A stretch of 40,898 bases of DNA from an uncultured Bacteroidales bacterium (GTDB lineage Bacteria; Bacteroidota; Bacteroidia; Bacteroidales; UBA932). The position numbers were made by a program, and so were the translations under genes. The stretch lies in the NCBI GenBank assembly GCA_944325505.1, contig CALVAJ010000020.1:1-40898 (forward strand). The letters are read 5' to 3'. Shown here piece by piece: positions 7,270 through 14,840 of this stretch. The number at the start of each line of letters is the position of its first letter. Position 1 is the stretch's first letter. A model generated the notes under the pieces. The model was not told the DNA's origin and did no database searches. It saw only the letters and a list, made by a program, of their open reading frames with translations.

Positions 7270-8391
7270 TTATTTTCTGAACTTCCTTTTGATTCTGTTG
7301 ACCAGAATATCGGAGTCCTTGTAGTGTATTTCCAATTCATTCAGTATGATTGATTCGGCTGATCTTACCCATTGTCCGAAATCATAGTCGGGCTTGAAGC
7401 CTTTCGTGAAATCCAGCAGCAGGCCAAGGTCGAATCTGTCTGAAGATATTCCTGCCCCGCTTTTCATCGCATCGAAGGCATTGCATTCCTGTTCAATGTG
7501 GGACGGGACCATCAGTATGGGTTTTTCAAGAAGCATCGCTTCGCATACGGATTCAAATCCTGCAGTACTGGCGTAAGCAAGGCATCCTGCCATCTGCTTG
7601 AGGAATTCGGCGTCATCAAGGGTATGGAAACTGAGCGTGTCGTCTATTACGGTCAGCGGTTTTTCCGTTTCTTTGTCCCAGAAAAACCGAAGTTTCACTT
7701 CCGGATGCTCCCTGTGCCAGGCCATCACATCTTCTGCGAATCCGGAATTCAGCATGTATCCGTGTATGTAGTCCCCTTTTTCCGGAATGGTTTCCAGTAC
7801 TTCTTGTCTCAGAAGGGGCGGTACTACTTTCAGTTTCTGCTGAGGCAGGTCCTGCATCCTGCGGAATGACAGTGCCAGGTATTTGTTCGCTCCTATCGCA
7901 GTGACTCTGGTGAAGAACCTCAGCCATCCGTATCCTCCGAAAGCCTTGTTCGGCATGATGAAGTCTTTGTGCAGGAACAGATACTGGTGCCCGATGCATA
8001 TCTGCGGTACCGGCACTCTGAAAAGCATGTAGGTGAGTCCGGTTAGAAGTTCATAGAAATTTACCACCACATCCGCTCCGCAGGAAGCTATGGTCTTGCG
8101 GATGAAGTTCATGCTGCCGACATACTTGGGCGCTACGGCGATGTTGTAGGCTATGCTCTTGAACATGTTGGGCTTCCGGTTCGCGGCAGACGGAAGGAAA
8201 TTTATGCTCAGGAACTGGTAGACAGGGGCATGTACTCCTTTGACGAAGAATTCGGGCAGGTGCCTGGATTTGCTTTTCCCTACAAGTATCCCGACGACCT
8301 GGTGCCCGTGCCTCTCAAGCATCTTCTCAAGTGTCATTGCCTGTGTAAGATGCCCCCGGCCTTCTCCTTGGACTATGAACAGATACTTCAT
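7270..8391 (-). CDS. glycosyltransferase, GT-B fold (MurG-like)
   Basis: A 373-residue protein with a glycine-rich N-terminal loop (FIVQGEGRGHLTQAMTLEKM, 6-25). Its C-terminal donor site resembles GT-B enzymes (YASTAGFESVCEAMLLEKP, then a PSHIEQECNA segment). There is no signal peptide; basic and hydrophobic stretches in the N-terminal half suggest membrane association. It is the last gene of manC - ugd - phosphoesterase - glycosyltransferase, 13 nt after the phosphoesterase, so GDP-mannose or UDP-glucuronate are candidate donors and a lipid-linked acceptor is plausible. The fold is secure; donor and acceptor are inference. Confidence 0.85.
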   Translation of the reverse strand: MKYLFIVQGEGRGHLTQAMTLEKMLERHGHQVVGILVGKSKSRHLPEFFVKGVHAPVYQFLSINFLPSAANRKPNMFKSIAYNIAVAPKYVGSMNFIRKTIASCGADVVVNFYELLTGLTYMLFRVPVPQICIGHQYLFLHKDFIMPNKAFGGYGWLRFFTRVTAIGANKYLALSFRRMQDLPQQKLKVVPPLLRQEVLETIPEKGDYIHGYMLNSGFAEDVMAWHREHPEVKLRFFWDKETEKPLTVIDDTLSFHTLDDAEFLKQMAGCLAYASTAGFESVCEAMLLEKPILMVPSHIEQECNAFDAMKSGAGISSDRFDLGLLLDFTKGFKPDYDFGQWVRSAESIILNELEIHYKDSDILVNRIKRKFRK

Positions 8392-8404
8392 GGCATGGAA
8401 TGTT

Positions 8405-9184
8405 TTATTGTTTTGTCCTGTCAGGGGATTCGTTCCCGAATTCTGTCCTGTAGCGCATTATCCTCCATACTCCGTCCTCGCTTTCCACCAGAGCCGAAAG
8501 GGACTCTACCCAGTCGCCCGAGTTGAGGTATCTTATGCCGTCGATCATCCTGTCTTCGGGATAATGTATGTGTCCGCATATGACACCGTCGCATTTCTTG
8601 CTCCTGGCCAGGTCTGCGAGCATTTTTTCAAAGCCGGAGATAAAGGAGACCGCCTGCTTTACCTTATGCTTTATCGTCTGGGAAAGGGAATAGTACGGTT
8701 TGCCCCGTTTCAGGCGGTAGCGGTTGTAAATGGCGTTTGCCCACAGGAGCATGTTGTATCCCTTGTCTCCGAGCACGGCCAGCCACCTCATATTCGCCGT
8801 TACGCTGTCGAAGACGTCCCCATGTGTTATGAAATAGCGCTTGCCGCAGCTTTCCAGGATATATTCCTTGACTATGCTGATGTTTGCAAGTCTCAGCGGA
8901 GCTATATTGTCCAGAAAATCATCGTGGTTCCCTCGGACATATACCACTTCGGTGCCGTCTTCGTCCATCATCCTCATTATGGCGTTGAAGAATCTGGTGT
9001 AGGATTTCTTCCATTTCCTGTTGTGCCTGTCGAGCTGCCAGCCGTCAATGATGTCTCCGTCCAATATCAGCTGACTGCATGAGATGCTTTCAAGGAAGAT
9101 ACTGGCTTCCTCGACTTTCGAATGGTTTGCCCCGATGTGTACGTCCGAGATGACTACTGTCTTATAATAGTGGTGTGTCGTCAT
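8405..9184 (-). CDS. LpxH-like metallophosphoesterase (UDP-2,3-diacylglucosamine diphosphatase family)
   Basis: A 259-residue calcineurin-like phosphoesterase with all metal-binding motifs: SDVHIG (D14, H16), DGDIIDGW (D42-D47), RGNHD (N86, H87), THGD (H121) and CGHIH (H205, H207). Relatives hydrolyse UDP-2,3-diacylglucosamine in lipid A synthesis, but Bacteroidota often have further paralogues in glycolipid operons. The start ATG shares one base with the ugd stop (TAATG), so translation is coupled. Given its neighbours it may act on a nucleotide-linked or lipid-linked intermediate of an envelope glycan. It could also be the cell's LpxH; the sequence alone does not decide. Confidence 0.85.
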   Translation of the reverse strand: MTTHHYYKTVVISDVHIGANHSKVEEASIFLESISCSQLILDGDIIDGWQLDRHNRKWKKSYTRFFNAIMRMMDEDGTEVVYVRGNHDDFLDNIAPLRLANISIVKEYILESCGKRYFITHGDVFDSVTANMRWLAVLGDKGYNMLLWANAIYNRYRLKRGKPYYSLSQTIKHKVKQAVSFISGFEKMLADLARSKKCDGVICGHIHYPEDRMIDGIRYLNSGDWVESLSALVESEDGVWRIMRYRTEFGNESPDRTKQ

Positions 9185-10497
9185 TATTTCCCTATGCAGC
9201 TGTAATAGAACCCGGCTTCGCTGAGTTCATTCTTGTCATATATGTTCCTGCCGTCGAATACGGCAGGGTGTCTCATCGCTTTCTTTATTGCGGCCCAGTC
9301 CGGCATGCGGAATTCTTTCCATTCCGTCAGCATCAGCAGCGCATCGGCTCCTGAAACCGCATCATATACGTCGGATGCATATTCGACTGTGTCTCCAAGC
9401 CGTCTGCGGCATTCATCCATGGCTATGGGATCATAGACCTTTACTCCGGCTCCGGCCTTGAGAAGCAGATCTATTGTGACAAGTGAAGTCGCTTCTCTCA
9501 TGTCATCTGTCTGCGGCTTGAACGACAGACCCCATACCGCTATCTTTTTTCCTTGCAGAGCACCATCGTAATATGTATTCAACTTGTTGAAAATTACACG
9601 TTTCTGCAGCTCGTTCACTTCTTCTACGGCTTTCAGGACCTTCATTTCGCAGCCTGATTTTTCGGCCGTCCTGATCAGTGCCTTCACGTCTTTGGGAAAA
9701 CAGCTTCCTCCGTATCCGCAGCCGGGATACAGGAATTTGCTTCCTATCCGGCTGTCGGTTCCTACTCCCAGCCGCACCATGTTCACGTCTGCACCTACTT
9801 TCTCACACAGGTTCGCTATATCGTTCATGAAGCTTATTCTGGTGGCCAGCATTGAGTTTGCTGCGTATTTTATCATTTCGGCAGATCTGATGTCCGTGAA
9901 GATTACCCTGAAATTGTTCAGCAGCAACGGTCTGTAAAGCCGGCTCATCAGGTTTTTCGCCCTGTCGGATTCCACCCCGACCACTACTCTGTCCGGACTG
10001 AGAAAATCCTTCACTGCTGCTCCTTCCTTGAGGAATTCCGGGTTCGAAGCGACATCGAACTCTATCTTTTCCCCTCTGGCTTCAAGCTCTGCCCTGATGA
10101 CTTCCTTCACCCTGTCGGCTGTCCCGACAGGGACGGTCGATTTCGTGACAAGGAGCACATATCCTGTCATATGCCGTCCGACCGTTCTCGCGACTTCAAG
10201 AACATAGGTGAGATCCGCGCTTCCATCTTCATCAGGAGGCGTTCCGACAGCGCAGAAAACCACTTCCACGCTGTTCAGGCAGGTTACCAGATCGGTAGTG
10301 AAATGCAGCCTGCCCATCTGCATGTTTCTCCGCACCATATCTTCGAGTCCGGGCTCATATATCGGCACACGGCCTTCCCGGAGAGATGCGATCTTTTCAT
10401 GGTCGGTGTCTACGCATGTGACATCGGCTCCCATCTCAGCGAAGCATGTCCCGCTCACCAGTCCTACATATCCTGTTCCTACAATCGCTATATTCAT
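9184..10497 (-). CDS. ugd: UDP-glucose 6-dehydrogenase
   Basis: It oxidises UDP-glucose twice with NAD+ to give UDP-glucuronate. Counting from ATG 10497 (MNIAIVGTGYVG, 437 residues), the NAD-binding GTGYVG loop is at 7-12, the EFLKEGAAVKDF segment at 154-165, and the catalytic Cys266 lies in YGGSCFPKD. A longer TTG start at 10506 is less likely, because the manC stop codon ends at 10503 and ATG follows after 5 nt. All domains are intact, and the length is normal. The operon supplies both GDP-mannose and UDP-glucuronate. Confidence 0.97.
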   Translation of the reverse strand: MNIAIVGTGYVGLVSGTCFAEMGADVTCVDTDHEKIASLREGRVPIYEPGLEDMVRRNMQMGRLHFTTDLVTCLNSVEVVFCAVGTPPDEDGSADLTYVLEVARTVGRHMTGYVLLVTKSTVPVGTADRVKEVIRAELEARGEKIEFDVASNPEFLKEGAAVKDFLSPDRVVVGVESDRAKNLMSRLYRPLLLNNFRVIFTDIRSAEMIKYAANSMLATRISFMNDIANLCEKVGADVNMVRLGVGTDSRIGSKFLYPGCGYGGSCFPKDVKALIRTAEKSGCEMKVLKAVEEVNELQKRVIFNKLNTYYDGALQGKKIAVWGLSFKPQTDDMREATSLVTIDLLLKAGAGVKVYDPIAMDECRRRLGDTVEYASDVYDAVSGADALLMLTEWKEFRMPDWAAIKKAMRHPAVFDGRNIYDKNELSEAGFYYSCIGK

Positions 10498-10502
10498 AAG
10501 CC

Positions 10503-11591
10503 TCAATCCTGTTTAACTCTGCCTGTACCGATGCCGGACGGTGCAGTGAAGTCCTTGATCCTCTGCTCTTCGGAAAAACGGCAGACCAGCATTTTCCCTC
10601 CTTTCACGGACACGATGCAGTCCTCGAGCCCTTCAATTACCGCCGTACTGCAGTCCTGTGCGTGCACTATGCATCTCCTGCATCCGAAAAGCCTGACATC
10701 CTTTCCTACCGCCGCATTGCCCTCTGCATCGAGTGCCAGATGTTCCCTGACCGCACTCCAGTTTCCCAGATCGCTCCATCCGAGGTCATCGGAAATGACG
10801 TATATGCAGTCCGATTTTTCCATGACGGCATAGTCGATGGAAATCTTTTCGCACAGGGGAAACAGTTCCGCAAGATATGCGGCTTCGTCTCCGGTATTGA
10901 AATAAGGGGCGAGCCGGTCCATTATCCCGGCAATCTGCGGGGCATGCCTGCGTATCTGCGACAGTATGGTGCCTGCTGTCCAAACGAATATTCCCGCATT
11001 CCAATAGTAGTTCCCTGCCTTCAGATATGATACTGCAGTCGGCAGGTCCGGTTTTTCCCTGAAAGCATGGACCTTTGTGATTTTCCTGACGGAGTCGCTT
11101 TCCGCGCATATGTATCCGTAGCCCGTTTCAGGTCTGTCAGGAATGATGCCGGCAGTCACTATCCTTTCTCCTCCGGCAGAAAAATCCAGTGCCTGTTTCA
11201 TCAGCGCGGCAAATGCAGACGTCTTGAGGACCAGGGCATCTGCCGGAGTCACTATCACGTTGGCGTCCGGGTATCTGCTGGAAATTTTCCAGCAGGCATA
11301 CGCGATGCAGGGCGCAGTATTGCGTGCCTGGGGTTCCGCCAGAATATGCTCCTTCGGAATTTCCGGGAGCTGTTCCGCTACCAGGCTCACATAACGTATG
11401 GAGGTAACTACCCAGAAGTTCTTTATGTCGCAGACAGGAAGGAACCTGTCGACAGTCATCCGTATCAGGGATTTGCCTGTTCCCAGAACATCGATGAACT
11501 GCTTTGGCATCTCCGGGGTGCTTAAGGGCCACAGGCGGCTGCCTATGCCTCCTGCCATTATAACTACGTGGGTACTGTCCTTGGTTTCCAT
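10503..11591 (-). CDS. manC: mannose-1-phosphate guanylyltransferase
   Basis: It makes GDP-mannose from GTP and mannose-1-phosphate. The 362 residues from ATG 11591 (METKDSTHVVIMAGG) show the nucleotide-binding signature AGGIGSRLWPLSTPEMPKQF near the N-terminus, then a FREKPD segment, the NAGIFVW motif and the SIDYAVMEKSD motif. Only the nucleotidyltransferase domain is present; the C-terminal phosphomannose isomerase domain of bifunctional ManC is missing, as is usual in Bacteroidales. A GTG start at 11603 is possible but less natural. It is the first gene of the operon, with a clear promoter upstream. Confidence 0.95.
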   Translation of the reverse strand: METKDSTHVVIMAGGIGSRLWPLSTPEMPKQFIDVLGTGKSLIRMTVDRFLPVCDIKNFWVVTSIRYVSLVAEQLPEIPKEHILAEPQARNTAPCIAYACWKISSRYPDANVIVTPADALVLKTSAFAALMKQALDFSAGGERIVTAGIIPDRPETGYGYICAESDSVRKITKVHAFREKPDLPTAVSYLKAGNYYWNAGIFVWTAGTILSQIRRHAPQIAGIMDRLAPYFNTGDEAAYLAELFPLCEKISIDYAVMEKSDCIYVISDDLGWSDLGNWSAVREHLALDAEGNAAVGKDVRLFGCRRCIVHAQDCSTAVIEGLEDCIVSVKGGKMLVCRFSEEQRIKDFTAPSGIGTGRVKQD

Positions 11592-11628
11592 ATTGAAATG
11601 CACGGTGCAGAATATTCTCTGTATCCTT

Positions 11629-11659
11629 CAAAGTTATAAAAAATAGACAATGTGGCAAA
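11629..11659 (-). promoter_or_regulatory. promoter of the manC operon
   Basis: On the minus strand TTTG (11659-11656), a 19-nt spacer and TAACTTTG (11636-11629) lie 38 nt before the manC ATG. The -33 box lies inside the T tract of the terminator of the preceding gene. Confidence 0.8.
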
Positions 11660-11691
11660 AAAAAGAGGATGACGCGCCACCGCGTCATCCT
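11657..11691 (-). terminator. terminator of the OMP operon
   Basis: AGGATGACGCG (11666-11676) pairs with CGCGTCATCCT (11681-11691), 11 bp with a 4-nt loop. On the minus strand a run of eight T follows (complement of 11657-11664). The AGAGGATGAC arm recurs in the terminator at 24794-24845. Confidence 0.9.
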
Positions 11692-11743
11692 GAATTCGTT
11701 TTTCGTCAGAAAAACCGTTTAATGATGTTAACGTACTATTTTC

Positions 11744-12358
11744 TCAGAAAGAAACTCCGAGCTTGAATCCTGCATTATTTATGCCATTGATACCGAAGGT
11801 ATCGTTCCTGTTGGTCGCATAGCTGTAGTAAACGGCGAACTGGAACCCGAAATTGCTCTTGTAGAACGGATGCCAGGTGAAACCTATTTCAGGAGATACA
11901 TAGAATCCCCACTGCGAGTCGCCTGCCGCTGCCGTAGGAAAGTATGTGTATTCCCTGGTATAATTTGCTCCTACCTTGGCTTCGGCATAAGGCTGGAAGG
12001 CCTTCCACCCGAGGCGGTATCTGAGTGTGGCTCCGAACGGAAGCTGGAACAGGGAATTGGAGGCGTCTGTCGTCAGTGCCGCCCCGTCGTCATATACGTA
12101 GGTCCTGCGCGGCAGATATTCATTGTTGGTGTTGTAGCTCAGGAAGGCTCCTGCCGCTATTCTCGGGAGGAAATAGTAACCTCCTTCGGCATATGCTCCC
12201 CATCCGCTTGCGTTTTTTACGAAATCGTTTCCGAAAGTCCCGTTGAACTGCCAGCCTGCGTCTATATAGTATCTTCTTCCGGGCTGGGCGTCAGCTGCGG
12301 TGCTGCCGGCCAGTATGAGTACTGCAGCGACAGATATGTATTTTAGTATATTCTTCAT
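11744..12358 (-). CDS. small outer-membrane beta-barrel protein
   Basis: A 204-residue protein with a signal peptide cleaved near ADAQ (about residue 25). The rest is alternating aromatic and polar strands (YYIDAGWQF, WGAYAEGGYYF, AGAFLSYNTN, GATLRYRLGW, GFQFAVYYSY) and a terminal Phe (GFKLGVSF), which is the pattern of an eight-stranded OmpX/OmpW-size barrel. The ligand is unknown. It is the last gene of a three-gene set with a DUF4136 lipoprotein and a DUF4251 protein. Its Shine-Dalgarno sequence AGGAGGA overlaps the stop codon of the gene before it, which favours coupled translation. A strong terminator follows. Confidence 0.85.
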   Translation of the reverse strand: MKNILKYISVAAVLILAGSTAADAQPGRRYYIDAGWQFNGTFGNDFVKNASGWGAYAEGGYYFLPRIAAGAFLSYNTNNEYLPRRTYVYDDGAALTTDASNSLFQLPFGATLRYRLGWKAFQPYAEAKVGANYTREYTYFPTAAAGDSQWGFYVSPEIGFTWHPFYKSNFGFQFAVYYSYATNRNDTFGINGINNAGFKLGVSF

Positions 12359-12365
12359 AATCAGA

Positions 12366-12372
12366 TCCTCCT
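12366..12372 (-). promoter_or_regulatory. Shine-Dalgarno AGGAGGA for the beta-barrel gene
   Basis: AGGAGGA (minus strand) ends 7 nt before ATG 12358 and overlaps the TAG stop of the DUF4136 gene. Such strong sites are rare in Bacteroidota. Confidence 0.75.
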
Positions 12373-13042
12373 ATTTTGCCAAATATTCCGACTGTGCGAA
12401 AGACTGTTCTATCGCCCTTGAAAAACGGGCCGCGTCCTCCCTGTTGTTGCTTATGCTTCCGTCGATATAGCTGTTCCAGACAATCGGAAGAGGTTTGTCA
12501 TCTCCGGTTTCGGCTGTCAGGTCCGCCATCTCAGTAAGCAGGGAATGCGTGGAGTAGCTGTATGTTACCGGGAATGAGTAGTTCCAGTAACCCCAGTTGC
12601 CCCAGTATCCCGGATACCAGTATCCCGGATACGAATTCCACCAGTATGGACTCGTCGGGACAAACGAAGTGAAGTATGAAGTCGATATTATATATGAAAT
12701 CTGTATGGCCAGATCGGCTTTCGGGTCGCCCGTGACTTCCTGCTCGAGGTCCGAGTCAAGCATGCCGGTGTCTACATAGGTATAGCCGAGTCCTTCCATC
12801 TCCTCGATATACTGGGACCTTACCGACTTGCCCCAGTCATTCAGGAACAGGCCGCCATTCTTCCCGTCTATGGCAAGCAGGCTGTCCGCAACCGTGAATG
12901 TTTCATATCCCGAAAAATCGCTGACCTCTTCACTGTGGGCGGTGTATACCAGATACTCTCCGTCGAAATCGGACGTTGAAGGCTCTTTCTGGCATGACAC
13001 TGCCAGGACCAGAGCCGCTGTCATCAAAAAATATTTTTTCAT
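12371..13042 (-). CDS. DUF4136 lipoprotein with Trp/Tyr/Gly-rich insert
   Basis: A 223-residue lipoprotein with signal peptide and lipobox LAVSC (Cys17). The body fits DUF4136: an early YETFTVADS strand, a central domain with DPKADLAIQISYIIS, and a C-terminal helix (REDAARFSRAIEQSF). Residues 133-162 form a striking low-complexity stretch of Trp, Tyr, Pro and Gly, partly built by a perfect 15-bp tandem DNA repeat at 12602-12631 that encodes two YPGYW units. DUF4136 proteins are envelope proteins of unknown function. It has a Shine-Dalgarno sequence and is the middle gene of the operon. Confidence 0.85.
   Translation of the reverse strand: MKKYFLMTAALVLAVSCQKEPSTSDFDGEYLVYTAHSEEVSDFSGYETFTVADSLLAIDGKNGGLFLNDWGKSVRSQYIEEMEGLGYTYVDTGMLDSDLEQEVTGDPKADLAIQISYIISTSYFTSFVPTSPYWWNSYPGYWYPGYWGNWGYWNYSFPVTYSYSTHSLLTEMADLTAETGDDKPLPIVWNSYIDGSISNNREDAARFSRAIEQSFAQSEYLAK
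12602..12631 (-). repeat. 15-bp tandem repeat inside the DUF4136 gene
   Basis: CCAGTATCCCGGATA occurs twice head to tail (12602-12616, 12617-12631). In the coding frame it repeats the YPGYW unit of the aromatic insert. Confidence 0.9.
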
Positions 13043-13048
13043 AATATG

Positions 13049-13055
13049 CTCCTTT
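13049..13055 (-). promoter_or_regulatory. Shine-Dalgarno AAAGGAG for the DUF4136 gene
   Basis: AAAGGAG on the minus strand lies 6 nt before ATG 13042, within the 27-nt gap after the DUF4251 gene. Confidence 0.7.
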
Positions 13056-13069
13056 CTGAAAGTTTCCTG

Positions 13070-13666
13070 TTATAAAGACATGCCTTCGTATGTGCGCGAA
13101 AGCTCATAAGGGACAAGCTTGCCTTCAAGCCTGATTGTCTGGGAATTGAAGTTCGGGGACACTATGACATAAGCTTCATCGGAGCCCGGGAACAGTGAAA
13201 TTTCCACCTGGGCATTGATTCCGACGCCTGTTATGTTCATGGTTATGCGGGTAAGTCCCCGTTTGTTTACACTGACATCCATCCCGGATATCCGTCCGTT
13301 GACCGTAATGCCTCCAAGTCCGTTGGGCCCGGAGATGAAGCTGTTCGGTGAAATCTGTACGACACCCCTGTCGCCGTTGACAGAGATGAAGTTGGTCGTT
13401 GAATTGACATATACGCGCGTTCCGTATTTGAACGTGATGGCGTCGGCCTCTATTACGAATGACTGTTTCCCGATGGCTTCCTGGGCCTGCTGCCAGAGCA
13501 ATGTGTCCGTCACTGCCTGCATTTTACGTTCCGGGGCGCTTCTTTGCCTGAACTCAGCCATATCGTTTTTCCACTGGTCAATTCTTTCCTGTAAGGTCGT
13601 TTTGTTTTGCGCTGTCCCTGCCAGACATGCGGACAGGAAAAACAGCATTGTCATAAAACGTCTCAT
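13070..13666 (-). CDS. DUF4251 family exported protein
   Basis: From ATG 13666 (MRRFMTMLFFLSACLAGTAQ) it is a 198-residue protein with a signal peptide cleaved after about residue 19. A short charged helix is followed by the DUF4251 beta-rich domain from about residue 62: SFVIEADAITFKYGTRVYV, a SVNGDRGVVQISPN strand, and a GLTRITMNITG segment. The function is unknown; family members are periplasmic or outer-membrane linked in Bacteroidota. AAGGAG lies 9 nt upstream of ATG 13666, which decides the start; the reading frame is open further upstream, to 13795, but has no such signal there. It is the first gene of the three-gene envelope operon. Confidence 0.85.
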   Translation of the reverse strand: MRRFMTMLFFLSACLAGTAQNKTTLQERIDQWKNDMAEFRQRSAPERKMQAVTDTLLWQQAQEAIGKQSFVIEADAITFKYGTRVYVNSTTNFISVNGDRGVVQISPNSFISGPNGLGGITVNGRISGMDVSVNKRGLTRITMNITGVGINAQVEISLFPGSDEAYVIVSPNFNSQTIRLEGKLVPYELSRTYEGMSL

Positions 13667-13675
13667 AATATCAAT

Positions 13676-13680
13676 CTCCT
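13676..13680 (-). promoter_or_regulatory. Shine-Dalgarno AGGAG for the DUF4251 gene
   Basis: AAAAAGGAG on the minus strand ends 9 nt before ATG 13666. Upstream a short CGGTC/GACCG hairpin with an A6 loop is present in the probable leader. I see no convincing -33/-7 pair. Confidence 0.6.
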
Positions 13681-13808
13681 TTTTATTGTCCGGTCTTTTT
13701 TGACCGCACAATATATAAACAACGTGTATGCCATAACCTTGCATGTCATACTGCGGCAATCCATATGAATCTGCCGAAACCCGAATCCGGAGCATGAAGA
13801 CCCTGTAT

Positions 13809-13844
13809 AAAACGACAGACCGCCTCCGAAGCAGAGGCGGTCTG
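13809..13844 (-). terminator. terminator of the glycerophosphodiesterase gene
   Basis: CAGACCGCCTC (13816-13826) pairs with GAGGCGGTCTG (13834-13844), a perfect 11-bp stem with a 7-nt loop. On the minus strand TCGTTTTATA follows. It begins 28 nt after the stop codon. Confidence 0.8.
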
Positions 13845-13872
13845 GCCTGTCACGGGTATCCGTGTCCCGGGA

Positions 13873-14700
13873 CTATTTGCTTCCCTCAGCCTTCTTTTCC
13901 CTTTCGCCGAGGAGAGTCCTTGCAAGGTCAGGGACATCCGTAGTGAGCATGTCTACTCCGAGGTCGAACATACTGTTCATGTCCTCTTCCTTGTCGACAG
14001 TCCATACATTTACTGACATGCCGAGTCCTTTGGCTGCACTGAACCATTCCGGCTGCCTGGCAAATACGGAATAATGGTAATCGACCCCGTTTATTCCGTA
14101 TCCGTTCACTTCTTCGGGGCTCAGGTCGTCGTCGAGATACTGTACCGTATATCCGGGCATGAGCCGGGCGAGACGCCTGCATATATTCTGGCTGAATGAG
14201 ATGAATATCACCTTGTCAGGGGAATCCAGCCCGTATTCCTTGAGTTTTCCGATGGTAAGGTCAACGAGCCTGTCCTCTATTGCCGGTGTGGAGTGTTTCT
14301 TCAGTTCATATACCATTACCGTTCCCGGGCATTCCTTGACCTGCCTGAGGTAATCATCGATGGTCGGAATAGGCTCCCCGTTGGCCAGCCTCACGTCCTT
14401 GAACTCCTCATAGGGTGTCCGGTCTATGACTTTCCCTTCAATCTTGCTGTCATGGTAGACGAGCAGAACTTCGTCTGCAGTCATGTTGACATCGAACTCA
14501 CTTCCCCAGAAACCGGCCTGCTGGGCGCATTTCAGGGCGGCAACCGAGTTTTTCGCATAGCCCGCTTCCTCGCAGTTCCAGTAACCGCGGTGGGCGACGA
14601 CAGCGATTTTACCTTCTTCCTGCTGGCAGGACATGACTATGGCAGGTGTCAGCATCAGCACTGATACGGGCCATGCCAGAAATTTAGAAAAGATGTTCAT
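13873..14700 (-). CDS. lipoprotein glycerophosphodiester phosphodiesterase
   Basis: A 275-residue GDPD-family enzyme that splits glycerophosphodiesters to glycerol-3-phosphate and an alcohol. The leader ends in the lipobox VMSC (Cys25), so it is anchored in the envelope. The TIM-barrel active site is visible: AHRG (H37, R38), the metal ligands E68 and D70 in WGSEFDVNM, and YHD (H83). The C-terminal part has the usual VNVWTVDKEEDM and VDMLTTD segments. The PENT motif after AHRG is replaced by AKNS, a variation seen in related Bacteroidota proteins. It is probably monocistronic, with a terminator after it. Confidence 0.92.
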   Translation of the reverse strand: MNIFSKFLAWPVSVLMLTPAIVMSCQQEEGKIAVVAHRGYWNCEEAGYAKNSVAALKCAQQAGFWGSEFDVNMTADEVLLVYHDSKIEGKVIDRTPYEEFKDVRLANGEPIPTIDDYLRQVKECPGTVMVYELKKHSTPAIEDRLVDLTIGKLKEYGLDSPDKVIFISFSQNICRRLARLMPGYTVQYLDDDLSPEEVNGYGINGVDYHYSVFARQPEWFSAAKGLGMSVNVWTVDKEEDMNSMFDLGVDMLTTDVPDLARTLLGEREKKAEGSK

Positions 14701-14712
14701 TGCAATGTAGTT

Positions 14713-14745
14713 TAAAAGTAAGACAAATTTTCAAAGCGGACCAAA
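14713..14745 (-). promoter_or_regulatory. possible promoter of the glycerophosphodiesterase gene
   Basis: On the minus strand TTTG (14745-14742), a 21-nt spacer and TACTTTTA (14720-14713, one mismatch) lie just before ATG 14700. The short leader makes this tentative. Confidence 0.35.
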
Positions 14746-14793
14746 TTTAGAAATATTTGGCGGAAACGCATACGCATTTCAGGTAAAAAACGT

Positions 14794-14801
14794 TATTTTT
14801 G
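14794..14801 (+). promoter_or_regulatory. -7 box before pgi
   Basis: TATTTTTG fits TAnnTTTG, 39 nt before ATG 14841. No TTTG box is seen at the right spacing. Confidence 0.45.
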
Positions 14802-14840
14802 CGTCCGGTTAAACCGATTGTAAATTAATTCATACGTGAT

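Noticed and set aside
8240-9082. A long open frame opposite the LpxH-like and glycosyltransferase genes
   Set aside because: Both strands cannot be coding here, and the opposite strand carries complete metal-binding motifs.
10498-10506. TTG start for ugd at 10506, and similar non-ATG starts for manC, polA, rmuC and the ATPase
   Set aside because: In each case a nearby ATG matches the family start better, and some of the longer forms overlap promoter boxes or the upstream gene.
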